NCBI RefSeq assembly: GCF_001184025.1
Contig: NZ_BBYG01000008.1
Span: forward strand, 1-64,000
Source: Streptomyces maremycinicus
GTDB taxonomy: Bacteria > Actinomycetota > Actinomycetes > Streptomycetales > Streptomycetaceae
Length of the DNA stretch: 64,000 bases
Direction of reading: 5' to 3'
Shown here: in pieces, positions 25,763 through 34,707 of the stretch
How the letters are laid out: the number at the start of each line of letters is the position of its first letter
How positions within the stretch are numbered: position 1 is the first letter of the stretch
Translations under genes and position numbers: made by a program
Notes under the pieces: model-generated
Database searches by the model: none
What the model was told of the DNA's origin: nothing
What the model saw: the letters and a program-made list of their open reading frames with translations, nothing else

Positions 25763-26547
25763 TCAGTCCCACCAGAAGGTCCAGGTGGGCTCGCCGACGA
25801 GCTGCCGGGCGTAGGCCTCCGGGGTGCCCGGGCCCTGGAGGACGTTGTCCGGGCAGAACGCGAAGTGCTCGGCGGTGATCCGCTCCGCCTCCGCGAGGGT
25901 GCGGGGCGGAGCGGCGACGGACACCGCCTCACGTCGAAACCGAGGCCGACGACCCGTATGCCGAAGCGGTCCTCCCAGGAGCGCAGGACGGCGCACAGAC
26001 GCGCGGTGTCGTTCTCGTGATCGGCCGGGCCCGACCAGCCGACGGCCGCCGGGACGTCGGCGCTGCGGCGGGCCGGGACCAGGGCGACATGGGGCGACCT
26101 GAACCACGAAGCCCCTTGTTCCGCAAGGGTGTCGGCGATCTGCGCGGCGCGTGCGTCCGGGTCGGCCGTCAGGGTGCCGGGGGCGGCGAGACCGGGCCAC
26201 TCCTCGCCGTCCGCCGCGCACTCCTGCCAGTACTGCGCGAGGACCTCCTCCGCGTCGTGGTCCCCGGGGTAGGACATCTCGGCGGGCATCAACTCCCATT
26301 GCGACGGACCGCCCTGGGAGCCGCCGAGGTCGACCAGGACCGGAAGCAGCCCGGCCCGCCCAGCCGTCGCGCCGAGGGCCGTCCAGTTGCCGGAGGAGGC
26401 GGACTGCTCCGCGTGCCACAGCAACGGTTCGTGCCACGCCCCATCGTCCGTCGTGTCGATCAGCCGGCCCGGCGGGAGCCGGAGGCCGAGGGAGCGGCCG
26501 CTGGGATCGGAGGCCAGCTTGGGGAGCGGATTGGGAAGAGTCGCCAT
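25763..26547 (-). pseudogene. DUF4253 protein, disrupted by a frameshift
   Basis: From ATG 26547 the protein MATLPNPLPKLASDPSGRSL runs through WFRSPHVALVPARRS and FGIRVVGLGFD, then the reading frame changes near 25930-25940. The expected C-terminus (AVSVAAPPRTLAEAERITAE, ending WTFWWD at 25763) continues in the neighbouring minus-strand frame. The change equals a one-base loss. Read through, the product would be about 260 residues, normal for DUF4253. It could be a decayed gene or a sequencing error. Confidence 0.7.
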
Positions 26548-26617
26548 GCCGGTGACTGTAGGGGCAGGCACTGACAGCGGCCCGGGCCGGTGTGTCCCGT
26601 CCGGGCCGCGACGGCCG

Positions 26618-26782
26618 TCAGGCGGAGTGTCCCGCGCGCCGGCGGCGCCAGAGGTGCGTCAGCCAGATGCCCAGGCCGACGAGCGGGAGGACGACGAGGG
26701 CCGGGATGACCACCCCCGCGCCTCCGATCAGCACCAGGCCGATCAGTGCGTCGACGATCGACGGGTCGTCCGCGCCGCCCAA
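26618..26782 (-). CDS. Small membrane protein, TTG start
   Basis: 54 residues: GGADDPSIVDALIGLVLIGG, then a strongly hydrophobic segment to the PLVGLGIWLTHLWRRRRAGHSA end. One or two membrane passes with positive-inside tail. No ATG or GTG is available; TTG at 26782 has GAGGAG about six bases upstream, which is the reason for choosing it. It lies between the DUF4253 pseudogene and the HTH/DUF2690 gene, 24 bases after the latter. Not recognised as a family. Confidence 0.4.
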   Translation of the reverse strand: MGGADDPSIVDALIGLVLIGGAGVVIPALVVLPLVGLGIWLTHLWRRRRAGHSA

Positions 26783-26806
26783 CTGCCGCTCCTCGCGCTC
26801 GTGTTG

Positions 26807-27880
26807 TCAGGGTTTCGAGGGGTGGGACGTGCGGGGGCGCGGAGTTGGTTCCGGGGCCGGGACCACCCGGGCCTCGAAGCACTCCCGTGCGCCGTCCGCT
26901 GTCGGCAGGAAACAGGTCCGGACGAGCGTGCCGGGGCGGGTCGCCGTCATGGCGGTGTGGACATAGGTGTCCGCCTCGGCGCGGTCCCTGACCTCGGCCC
27001 GGTAGGTGCGGGAGCCACCCACGGCTCCCGACTCGATCCGGTCGCCGATCCGCGCACCCCACATCCGGGTCCAACTGGTCCCGCACTCCCTGCTGTAGCG
27101 CAGTTGGACCGACGCTCCGGTGGCGGTGACGTGCTCGGCGAGGGTCTCCGGCTCGGTGGCACACCGCAGGTCCATCGGGCTGCCGCCCTCGCAGGCTGTT
27201 CCCCGGCAGCCGGGGCCGGTGACGGACGTGGACGAGGAGACAGCCGCGGAAGCGGACGGGGAAGCCGCCGGGGACGCGGCCGGGTGCGGTGCGCCGTGCC
27301 GGCCCGGGAGGAGGAAGAGGGTCAGCGCGATGGCCCCGAACACCGCGGCGCACGCGGACGCGAGCACCGCCGCGGCCGTGGCTCCCCGGTGGCCGACCGG
27401 TGCGGCCCCGCTCCCCGTTGCGCCTGCGGTGGCGGCTGTCGTGCCGGTGGCCGTTGGAGTGGCCGTGGAGTCGGTGGGGCGTGTGGCGTTCGCGAGGGCT
27501 GGGGCTGGGGCTGTGGTTGGGGCGGTGGCAGTGGTGGGGGCAGTAGTGGTTGGGGCGGCCGCCGGGACGGGAGGTGCCGCGTTCGCCGCGGGGCGGGTCG
27601 GCCGGGGCGGCTCCGCCTCCTTGGACCGGCCGCCCCACTGGGACTCCGCGATCTCCCACAGGGCAAGACATCGACCGACCGGTTCGTCCGCGAGACGGCA
27701 CAGCTGTTCCACCGCGGTGCGCGGCGGCAGGGCCCTGCCGTTGAGGTAGCGCTCCCAGGACGACTTGCTGAACGCGGTCCTCGCCGCGAGGGCCGCCAGG
27801 CTCAGACCGGTCCGGCCCCTCAACTCCCGCAGAGCGGAGGTCAGTCGGGCACCCTCCGGCGACGGGGCGGGACCGGTCAT
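26807..27880 (-). CDS. Membrane-tethered HTH protein with outer DUF2690 domain
   Basis: 357 residues. An HTH of the XRE type (LSLAALAARTAFSKSSWERYLNGRALPP, residues ~25-52), a Thr/Ala/Pro-rich linker, a membrane helix (VLASACAAVFGAIALTLFLLP) and an outer domain with CRGTACEGGSPMDLRC and later CGTSWTRMWGARI, typical of DUF2690. The start ATG overlaps the stop of the upstream HTH/peptidoglycan-binding gene (ATGA), so the two are translationally coupled. Probably a sensor-like pair acting at the envelope; DNA targets unknown. Confidence 0.75.
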   Translation of the reverse strand: MTGPAPSPEGARLTSALRELRGRTGLSLAALAARTAFSKSSWERYLNGRALPPRTAVEQLCRLADEPVGRCLALWEIAESQWGGRSKEAEPPRPTRPAANAAPPVPAAAPTTTAPTTATAPTTAPAPALANATRPTDSTATPTATGTTAATAGATGSGAAPVGHRGATAAAVLASACAAVFGAIALTLFLLPGRHGAPHPAASPAASPSASAAVSSSTSVTGPGCRGTACEGGSPMDLRCATEPETLAEHVTATGASVQLRYSRECGTSWTRMWGARIGDRIESGAVGGSRTYRAEVRDRAEADTYVHTAMTATRPGTLVRTCFLPTADGARECFEARVVPAPEPTPRPRTSHPSKP

Positions 27881-28740
27881 CCGCGCAGTGCCTTCCAGGT
27901 GTGGGGTCCGACCGAGCCGTCCACGGCCAGCCCGGCCCGCGTCTGGAAGGCCTTGACCGCGCGCTGGGTCAGCGGGCCGAACATCCCGTCGATGCCACCG
28001 GGCGAGATCCCGGAGCGGCGCAGCAGGCACTGCGCCTCGGCCACCTCGGGCCCGACCGCGCCGTAGGCCAGTTCGGTGTCCAGGGTGCGGCTGAGGCCCG
28101 CGTGCCAGAGGCCGTCGGTCCGCTCGATCCGGCAGGTGTACGCGGGCGCCGACGACCGTGCCGGAGCGGTGGACACGGCGGGAAGTGCCGCCGCCGGTTC
28201 GCCGTCGCCGTCGTCGAGCCGCAGGACCAGGAGCGCCGCCGAGGACAGGGCCAGCACCAGGGCCACCGCCCCCGCCACCAGCGCCACGCGCAGCGACCGC
28301 CGGGCGGCCGTCACCCGTTCCGCCTCCGGGTCTGTCGCCGGTTCTGCCTCCGGTCCCGTTTCCGGCTCCGGACCCGCGGCCGGACCCACCGTGGGCGCGG
28401 GGGCGGGCGGCGCGAGGTCGGGCGCGCGTTCCGGCGCGGGCGCTTCCGGCACGGAGGCGGCGAGGTGTCTGCCGCCGCCCCAGGTGTCGGCGGCGACCTC
28501 GTGCAGCGCGAGCAGGCGGACCGGGTCGACGCCCCCGATCCGGGCCAGCGCCTCGACCGCCTCCCGGGGCGGCAGCGACCTGCCGCCCAGATACCGCTCC
28601 CACGACTTCTCGCTGTACCCCGTCTTCGCGGCCAGCTGACGCATGCTCAGCCCGCTGTGGTCCTTCAGCCGGCGCAGCTGTGTCAGCAACTGCCGTACGC
28701 GTGGATCCAGTTCGGTGGACAGCGCTCTCCAGCGCGACAT
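27877..28740 (-). CDS. Membrane-tethered HTH protein with peptidoglycan-binding domain
   Basis: 287 residues from ATG 28740 (GGGGGG four bases upstream; an ATG at 28761 has no such site). N-terminal XRE-type HTH (LSMRQLAAKTGYSEKSWERYLGGRSLPP), Pro/Glu-rich linker, membrane helix (VALVAGAVALVLALSSAALLVL), and an outer C-terminal PG_binding_1 domain (EAQCLLRRSGISPGGIDGMF, VKAFQTRAGLAVDGSVGPHT). The HTH is clearly paralogous to that of the coupled downstream gene. The architecture links a wall-binding module to a cytoplasmic DNA-binding module. Confidence 0.8.
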   Translation of the reverse strand: MSRWRALSTELDPRVRQLLTQLRRLKDHSGLSMRQLAAKTGYSEKSWERYLGGRSLPPREAVEALARIGGVDPVRLLALHEVAADTWGGGRHLAASVPEAPAPERAPDLAPPAPAPTVGPAAGPEPETGPEAEPATDPEAERVTAARRSLRVALVAGAVALVLALSSAALLVLRLDDGDGEPAAALPAVSTAPARSSAPAYTCRIERTDGLWHAGLSRTLDTELAYGAVGPEVAEAQCLLRRSGISPGGIDGMFGPLTQRAVKAFQTRAGLAVDGSVGPHTWKALRG

Positions 28741-29003
28741 GTTCCCCCCACTTGCGGTCATGGACCGTGGTCAGCGGCCCCCCGCTCGCTCGCATTCTGC
28801 ATGAGCATCTCAACACCCGCCACAGCCGTCCCGCGGGACCGTCCCGGCGGGCGGTTTCCTCGCAGGTCAGGGCGGGTGTCGTCCCAGGATTCCGTCACCT
28901 CGGCGGCAGCCGTGGCGGCCCCCGGCGGGCGCCCCGCACTCTCGTGTCGTCACCGGCCCGCCGTCCGGGCCGGGTGGCGACCCACGACCCGAAAGAGGAA
29001 CGC

Positions 29004-29444
29004 ATGCGACCCAACGCCTTGGCCAGGACCCTCGTCGGACTCACCGCCGTCGCCGGTCTCGCCGCCGGATCCCTGGCGACCGCGGGCACCAGCTTCGCCG
29101 CCTCCGCGCCGGCCACGCAGGTGGTGAGCGCTCCCGCCGCCACGCTGGCGACGGAGAACTTCGGCCTCACCACCGCCGAGGCCAAGAACGTCCAGACGTT
29201 CCTGGCGGGCGACTGGGACTACACCGGCAAGATCGACGGGCAGCTGGGCACCGAGAGCTGGAAGGCGTTCCAGCGCTGCTTCAAGAAGTACTGGGGCTAC
29301 ACCGACGCCATCGACGGCGACCCCGGCCCCAACACGATCATGGCGCTCCAGCGTCTCCTCAAGGACGACTACGGCTACACCGGCAAGATCGACGGCATCG
29401 CCGGTGCCGGTACCCGCGCGGCGTTCAAGCGGTTCGCCGCCTGA
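29004..29444 (+). CDS. Secreted peptidoglycan-binding protein
   Basis: 146 residues. Signal peptide (LARTLVGLTAVAGLAAGSLA ... SFAASA, cleavage near residue 33) and then one PG_binding_1-like domain with internal repetition (DYTGKIDGQLGTESWKAFQR; YTDAIDGDPGPNTIMALQRL; GYTGKIDGIAGAGTRAAFKR). Divergent from the HTH/peptidoglycan-binding gene, 263 bases apart, suggesting shared control. ATG has AAAGAGGAACGC upstream. Role: wall attachment or recognition; no catalytic domain is present. Confidence 0.8.
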   Translation: MRPNALARTLVGLTAVAGLAAGSLATAGTSFAASAPATQVVSAPAATLATENFGLTTAEAKNVQTFLAGDWDYTGKIDGQLGTESWKAFQRCFKKYWGYTDAIDGDPGPNTIMALQRLLKDDYGYTGKIDGIAGAGTRAAFKRFAA

Positions 29445-29462
29445 CGTACCCCGGCCATGACA

Positions 29463-29523
29463 GCGGCCCGCCCTCCCCGCACACCGGAAACCTTGGTCCG
29501 GAGCCGCGAGGAGGACGGGCCGC
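29463..29523. terminator. Branched hairpin between convergent genes
   Basis: GCGGCCCGCCCTCC pairs with GGAGGACGGGCCGC (one mismatch) and encloses an inner stem CCGGA/TCCGG. It separates the secreted protein gene from argS. Confidence 0.75.
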
Positions 29524-29557
29524 GGTGCGTCGAGCGCCCCTGAGTACCGCCGGTCGG

Positions 29558-31327
29558 TCAGAGCTTGTCCGGCGTCCTGATGCCCAGCAGGGCCATGCCC
29601 AGGTGGAGGGTGCGGGCCGTGAGGTCCACCAGGAACAGGCGGTTCTCGACGACCTCCGGCGAGTTGTCGGGGGACAGCACGTGGCACTGGTCGTAGAACG
29701 TCGTCAGGTGCGAGGCCAGCTGGTACAGGTACGCCGCCAGCTTGTGCGGCTCGTACGCCGCCGCCACCTCGTGCACCGTCTCGCCGAACTGGTCCAGGTG
29801 CAGGCCCAGCGCCCGCTCCGCCGGGGCCAGTTCCAGCTCCGGGTGCGCGGCCGGGCGGGCCTCGCCCGCCTTGCGCAGGATCGACTGGATACGGGCGTAC
29901 GCGTACTGGAGGTAGACGGACGTGTCGCCGTTCAGCGAGACCATCTGGTCCAGGTCGAACTTGTAGTCCCGCACCGCGGACGTCGACAGGTCGGCGTACT
30001 TCACCGCGCCGACGCCCACGTACCGGCCGTTCTCCACGATCTCCGGCTCGGACAGGCCGACCTTCGCGGCCTTCTCCCGGACCACCGCCGTGGCCCGCTC
30101 GACCGCTTCGTCGAGGAGGTCGACCAGCTTGACCGTCTCGCCCTCACGGGTCTTGAACGGCTTGCCGTCCTTGCCGAGGACCGTGCCGAACGCCAGCTGC
30201 TGCGCCTTGACGTCCTCGTTCAGCCAACCCGCCCTGCGCGCCGTCTCGAAGACCATCTTGAAGTGCAGCGACTGACGGGCGTCCACCACGTACAGCAGCG
30301 TGCTCGCCTTGAGCTGGAAGACGCGGTCGCGGATCGCCGACAGGTCGGTCGCCGCGTAGCCGTAGCCGCCGTCCGACTTCTGCACGATCAGCGGGACCGG
30401 ATTGCCGTCCGGACCCTTGACGTCGTCGAAGAAGACACAGAGGGCGCCCTCGGAGCGGACCGCGACCCCGGACTCCTCCAGGAGCCGGCAGGTCTCCGCC
30501 AGCATGTCGTTGTAACCCGACTCGCCGACGATGTCCTCGTCGCGGATCTCCATGTCGAGCTTCTCGAAGACCGAGAAGAAGTAGATCTTCGACTCGTCGA
30601 CGAACTTCTGCCAGGTCGCGAGGGTGTGCGGGTCGCCCGCCTGGAGGTCCACCACCCGGCGCCTGGCCCGGGTCTTGAACTCCTCGTCGGCGTCGAACAG
30701 CCTGCGCGCGGCCTTGTAGAGGCGGTCGAGGTTCGACATCGCCTCCTCGCCGCTCACCTGGGAGTCCTTGTGGTCCAGCTCGTGCGGGTGCTCGTCCAGG
30801 TACTGGATGAGCATGCCGAACTGGGTGCCCCAGTCGCCGATGTGGTGCCGGCGGACCACGCTCTCGCCGGTGAACTCCAGGATCTGCACCGTCGCGTCGC
30901 CGATGACCGCCGACCGCAGGTGACCGACGTGCATCTCCTTCGCCACGTTCGGCTGGGCGTAGTCGATGACCGTCGTGCCCGGCGCGGCGGAGTGCGGCAC
31001 GCCGAGGCGGTCCGGGTCCGCGTACCGTGCCGCGAGGTTCCGGGTGATCGCGCCGTCGGTGATCGTCACGTTGAGGAAGCCGGGGCCCGACACCTCGATC
31101 TCCCCGATCAGGTCACCCGTGACGACGTGCGACACGACCTGCGTCGCCAGCTCCCGGGGGTTCGCCTTCGCCTTCTTGGCCAGCGCCAGGATGCCGTTGG
31201 CCTGGAAGTCGGCCCGGTCGCTTCGTCGCAGCAGCGGGTCCGCGCCGGCGGCCTCCGGCAGGGTGGCCGAGAGGGCGGACGAGAGGTGCTGTTCGACGGA
31301 GTGGCTGAGGGACGTGACCGGGGCCAT
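29558..31327 (-). CDS. argS: Arginyl-tRNA synthetase
   Basis: 589 residues, class I synthetase. N-terminal Add-1 domain, ATP-binding HVGH at 133-136 ([20 protein letters not shown]), catalytic core to about residue 390, and the C-terminal helical anticodon-binding DALR domain ([16 protein letters not shown] ... [20 protein letters not shown]). Charges tRNA-Arg. Divergent from lysS with a 140-base shared promoter region. Confidence 0.97.
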   Translation of the reverse strand: MAPVTSLSHSVEQHLSSALSATLPEAAGADPLLRRSDRADFQANGILALAKKAKANPRELATQVVSHVVTGDLIGEIEVSGPGFLNVTITDGAITRNLAARYADPDRLGVPHSAAPGTTVIDYAQPNVAKEMHVGHLRSAVIGDATVQILEFTGESVVRRHHIGDWGTQFGMLIQYLDEHPHELDHKDSQVSGEEAMSNLDRLYKAARRLFDADEEFKTRARRRVVDLQAGDPHTLATWQKFVDESKIYFFSVFEKLDMEIRDEDIVGESGYNDMLAETCRLLEESGVAVRSEGALCVFFDDVKGPDGNPVPLIVQKSDGGYGYAATDLSAIRDRVFQLKASTLLYVVDARQSLHFKMVFETARRAGWLNEDVKAQQLAFGTVLGKDGKPFKTREGETVKLVDLLDEAVERATAVVREKAAKVGLSEPEIVENGRYVGVGAVKYADLSTSAVRDYKFDLDQMVSLNGDTSVYLQYAYARIQSILRKAGEARPAAHPELELAPAERALGLHLDQFGETVHEVAAAYEPHKLAAYLYQLASHLTTFYDQCHVLSPDNSPEVVENRLFLVDLTARTLHLGMALLGIRTPDKL

Positions 31328-31467
31328 AGGAGTGGGTGCCGTTCTCCTCGTGGGGATGGATAGACACGGTCAGTATCCCATGGGGGGTAAAGCGGTTTTC
31401 CCGGGCGCGGGGCTGTCTGGGACAATGGAACGCACTTCAAACCCGGAAGCCTTCAGAACAAGAGGAC

Positions 31468-33210
31468 GTGCCGATCGTGGCTCTGAGCACCGAGACCACC
31501 GACTGGGTCTCCCGTTTCGCGGATGAGGTCATCGAGGAGTCGGAGCGTCGGGCCCCCGGCAAACCTGTGGTCGTCGCGTCCGGACTCTCCCCCTCCGGAC
31601 CCATCCACCTTGGCAACCTCCGCGAGGTCATGACCCCGCACCTGGTCGCCGACGAGCTCCGCCGCCGCGGACACCAGGTCCGTCACCTGATCTCCTGGGA
31701 CGACTACGACCGCTACCGCAAGGTGCCGCAGGGCATCGACGGGATCGACGACTCCTGGGCCGAGCACATCGGCAAGCCGCTGACCTCCGTCCCGGCGCCG
31801 CGGGGCTCGGTGCACCCGAACTGGGCCGAGCACTTCAAGGCCGCGATGGTCGAGTCGCTGGCCGAGCTCGGTGTGGAGTTCGACGGGATCAGCCAGACCG
31901 CGCAGTACACCTCCGGTGTCTACCGCGAGCAGATCCTGCACGCGATCAGGCACCGTGCCGACATCGACGCGATCCTCGACCAGTACCGCACCAAGAAGGC
32001 CCCCGCGAAGAAGCAGCAGCAGAAGCCGCTCGACGAGGCCGAACTCGAGGCGGCGGAGGGGTCGGGCGCGGCGAACGAGGACGACGGTTCGTCCGGCTCG
32101 GCCGGCTACTTCCCGTACAAGCCCTACTGCGGCAACTGCGAGAAGGACCTCACCACGGTCACCTCGTACGTCGACGACACCACCGAGCTGTCCTACACCT
32201 GCACGGCCTGCGGGTTCGCCGAGACCGTCCGGCTGAACGAGTTCAACCGCGGCAAGCTGGTCTGGAAGGTCGACTGGCCGATGCGCTGGGCCTACGAGGG
32301 TGTGGTGTTCGAGCCGAGCGGCGTCGACCACTCGTCGCCCGGGTCCAGCTTCCAGGTCGGCGGGCAGATCGTCGGCATCTTCGGCGGCAAGCAGCCCATC
32401 GGGCCCATGTACGCCTTCGTCGGCATCAGCGGCATGGCGAAGATGTCGTCCTCGAAGGGCGGCGTCCCCACCGCCGCGGACGCGCTGAAGATCATGGAGC
32501 CGCAGCTCCTGCGCTGGCTCTACGCCCGCCGCCGCCCCAACCAGTCCTTCAAGATCGCCTTCGACCAGGAGATCCAGCGGCTCTACGACGAGTGGGACAA
32601 GCTGGACGCCAAGGTCGCCGAGGGCTCGGCGCTGCCGGCCGACATCGCCGCGCACTCCCGCGCGGTGGGCACGGCCGCCGGTGAGCTGCCGCGCACCGTC
32701 CGGCCGCTGCCGTACCGCACGCTGGCCTCGGTCGCCGACATCACCGCCGGACACCAGGACCAGGCCCTGCGGATCCTCGACGAGCTGGACCCGCAGAACC
32801 CGCTGGGCTCCCTGGACGAGGCCCGGCCGCGCTACGACAAGGCCGAGGCCTGGATCAACACCCATGTCCCCGCCGACCAGCGCACCGTGGTGCGCGCCGA
32901 GGCCGACGCCGAGCTGCTGAAGTCCCTCGACGAGGACTCCCGGCAGTCCCTGCGGCTCCTGCTCGACGGGCTCGCCGACCACTGGTCGCTGGACGGCCTG
33001 ACGCACCTCGTCTACGGCGTCCCCAAGGTCCAGGCCGGGTTCTCCGCCGACGCCACGCCCAAGGAGCTCCCGCCGGAGATCAAGACCGCCCAGCGGACGT
33101 TCTTCGCCCTGCTCTACCACCTGCTGGTGGGACGTGACACGGGACCGAGGCTGCCCACGCTGCTGCTGGCCGTGGGCCAGGAGCGGGTGCGGGCCCTGCT
33201 CGGGGAGTAG
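31468..33210 (+). CDS. lysS: Class I lysyl-tRNA synthetase
   Basis: 580 residues. This is the archaeal/class I type: HLGN signature at 47-50 (SGLSPSGPIHLGNLRE) and KMSSS in ISGMAKMSSSKGG. A four-cysteine zinc-type segment (YCGNCEKDL ... CTACGF) sits in an inserted subdomain after a Lys/Gln-rich stretch (KKAPAKKQQQKP). Two in-frame GTG codons (31468, 31477) compete; the first gives the 580-residue length and VPIVALSTETTDW start I recall for streptomycetes. Streptomyces may also carry a class II enzyme elsewhere. Confidence 0.95.
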   Translation: MPIVALSTETTDWVSRFADEVIEESERRAPGKPVVVASGLSPSGPIHLGNLREVMTPHLVADELRRRGHQVRHLISWDDYDRYRKVPQGIDGIDDSWAEHIGKPLTSVPAPRGSVHPNWAEHFKAAMVESLAELGVEFDGISQTAQYTSGVYREQILHAIRHRADIDAILDQYRTKKAPAKKQQQKPLDEAELEAAEGSGAANEDDGSSGSAGYFPYKPYCGNCEKDLTTVTSYVDDTTELSYTCTACGFAETVRLNEFNRGKLVWKVDWPMRWAYEGVVFEPSGVDHSSPGSSFQVGGQIVGIFGGKQPIGPMYAFVGISGMAKMSSSKGGVPTAADALKIMEPQLLRWLYARRRPNQSFKIAFDQEIQRLYDEWDKLDAKVAEGSALPADIAAHSRAVGTAAGELPRTVRPLPYRTLASVADITAGHQDQALRILDELDPQNPLGSLDEARPRYDKAEAWINTHVPADQRTVVRAEADAELLKSLDEDSRQSLRLLLDGLADHWSLDGLTHLVYGVPKVQAGFSADATPKELPPEIKTAQRTFFALLYHLLVGRDTGPRLPTLLLAVGQERVRALLGE

Positions 33211-33226
33211 GCGCCGCCTGCGCCGC

Positions 33227-33281
33227 GCACGACGAGGAGGGGGCGCCCGGTCCGGTACCGGGCGCCCCCTCCTCGTCGTGC
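33227..33281. terminator. Very strong bidirectional terminator
   Basis: A perfect 25-base-pair stem beginning GCACGACGAGGAGGGGGCGC around a five-base loop, between convergent lysS and the DUF2637 gene. Confidence 0.92.
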
Positions 33282-33308
33282 ATCCGCACATCGGGCGGTG
33301 TGGTCCTG

Positions 33309-34631
33309 TCAGGCGATGTGGTCCTCTTCCAGTTCCGTGTTGAAGCGGTGCTGGAAGCGCTCCGTGAGCGCCTTCAGAGCGCTGGGGCTCATGGTGGTGC
33401 CGTAGGTCGCCTGGATGTTGTCGCCGAGGACACCGGGCGTGGGGAAGCTGCCGTCTATCGACTGCCGGAACACCTGGTAGAACGCCTCCTCGTCCGGCTC
33501 GATCACCGGGGTGCCGCCGCCCTCGCCGAGTTCGCGCATGCGGCCGGGACCGACCGGGATCGGGAAGGAGCCGGTCTCCTCGGGGGAGGGCTCCTGCGCC
33601 GGGGGCTCCTCCTGGTACTGGTCCTGGTACTGCTCGGCCTGCCGCTGTTCCTCGACCCACTGGGCGTACTGCTCCGTGGGGTCGTACGTGGGGTCGTAGC
33701 CTCCCTGGTAGGCGACCTCGTGCGGCGCCTGGAACCAGGGGCTCGGCTCCTCCTCCTCGGGCGCGGGGGCGGGCGCCCGACCCACCTGCGGTGCCTGCTG
33801 CTGCGCGTGCGGTGCCTGCTGCGCCTGCTGGGGCGCGGGCGCCGCCTCGACGGCCCGGGGTCCCGCGTCGACCGGTGCGGCCGCCGTCAGCTCCTGCTGG
33901 GGCGCGGCCGCCGTCACCGGCGCCGGAGGGAGCAGGGCCGGCTCTATGCCCGCCGCCGCCAGACCCGCCGGGGCGGTCTCCGCCAGCGGGACGCCGTAGC
34001 GGGCGAGACGCAGCGGCATCAGCGACTCCACCGGGGCCTTGCGGCGCCAGGCACGGCCGAAGCGGGAGCGCAGCCTCGCCTGATAGACGAGACGTTCCTG
34101 CTCCAGCTTGATCACCTGCTCGTAGGAGCGCAGCTCCCACAGCTTCATCCGGCGCCACAGCAGGAAGGTGGGCAGCGGGGAGAGCATCCAGCGCGTGAGG
34201 CGCACGCCCTCCATGTGCTTGTCCGCCGTGATGTCCGCGATCCGGCCGATCGCGTGCCGGGCGGCCTCGACGGACACCACGAACAGGATCGGGATCACCG
34301 CGTGCATACCCGTGCCCAGCGGGTCAGGCCAGGCCGCCGCGCCGTTGAACGCGATCGTCGCCGCCGTCAGCAGCCATGCCGTCTGCCGCAGCAGCGGGAA
34401 GGGGATACGGATCCAGGTCAGCAGCAGGTCGAGGGCCAGCAGCACGCAGATGCCCGCGTCGATGCCGATCGGGAACACATAGGAGAAGTTCCCGAAACCC
34501 TTCTCCAGGGCCAGTTCACGGACGGCCGCGTACGAACCGGCGAAGCCGATACCGGCGATGACCACGGCTCCGGTCACGACCACGCCGATGAGAACGCGGT
34601 GCGTCCGGGTCAGCTGTATTGGCGCGGACAC
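33309..34631 (-). CDS. DUF2637 membrane protein
   Basis: 440 residues from GTG 34631 (GGGGAGGGGAG upstream). The first ~165 residues contain four membrane helices (VLIGVVVTGAVVIAGIGFAG; SYVFPIGIDAGICVLLALDL; TAWLLTAATIAFNGAAAWPD; AVIPILFVVSVEAARHAIG), the DUF2637 pattern also seen in SpdB-like plasmid spread proteins. A basic helical stretch follows, then a long Pro/Ala/Gln/Glu-rich disordered region and a conserved-looking C-terminal ~60 residues (DEEAFYQVFRQSIDGSF). Function unknown. Confidence 0.8.
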   Translation of the reverse strand: MSAPIQLTRTHRVLIGVVVTGAVVIAGIGFAGSYAAVRELALEKGFGNFSYVFPIGIDAGICVLLALDLLLTWIRIPFPLLRQTAWLLTAATIAFNGAAAWPDPLGTGMHAVIPILFVVSVEAARHAIGRIADITADKHMEGVRLTRWMLSPLPTFLLWRRMKLWELRSYEQVIKLEQERLVYQARLRSRFGRAWRRKAPVESLMPLRLARYGVPLAETAPAGLAAAGIEPALLPPAPVTAAAPQQELTAAAPVDAGPRAVEAAPAPQQAQQAPHAQQQAPQVGRAPAPAPEEEEPSPWFQAPHEVAYQGGYDPTYDPTEQYAQWVEEQRQAEQYQDQYQEEPPAQEPSPEETGSFPIPVGPGRMRELGEGGGTPVIEPDEEAFYQVFRQSIDGSFPTPGVLGDNIQATYGTTMSPSALKALTERFQHRFNTELEEDHIA

Positions 34632-34707
34632 CCGTACTCCCCTCCCCTTGCCTGTTCTTGCGCGCAACAGGGTGGCACATGTGTGCGGCGAACGCGTTGC
34701 CGGACCG

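Noticed and set aside
25648-26571. Programmed frameshift in the DUF4253 gene
   Set aside because: No slippery heptamer or downstream structure was seen at the frame change; a mutation or sequencing error is simpler.
31453-34158. A 901-codon minus-strand open frame across lysS and the DUF2637 gene
   Set aside because: It runs antisense to lysS and through its terminator, without recognisable domains.
33309-34631. Evidence of an integrated plasmid from the SpdB-like DUF2637 protein
   Set aside because: DUF2637 genes are common in the Streptomyces core chromosome; no integrase, Rep or att site is near.
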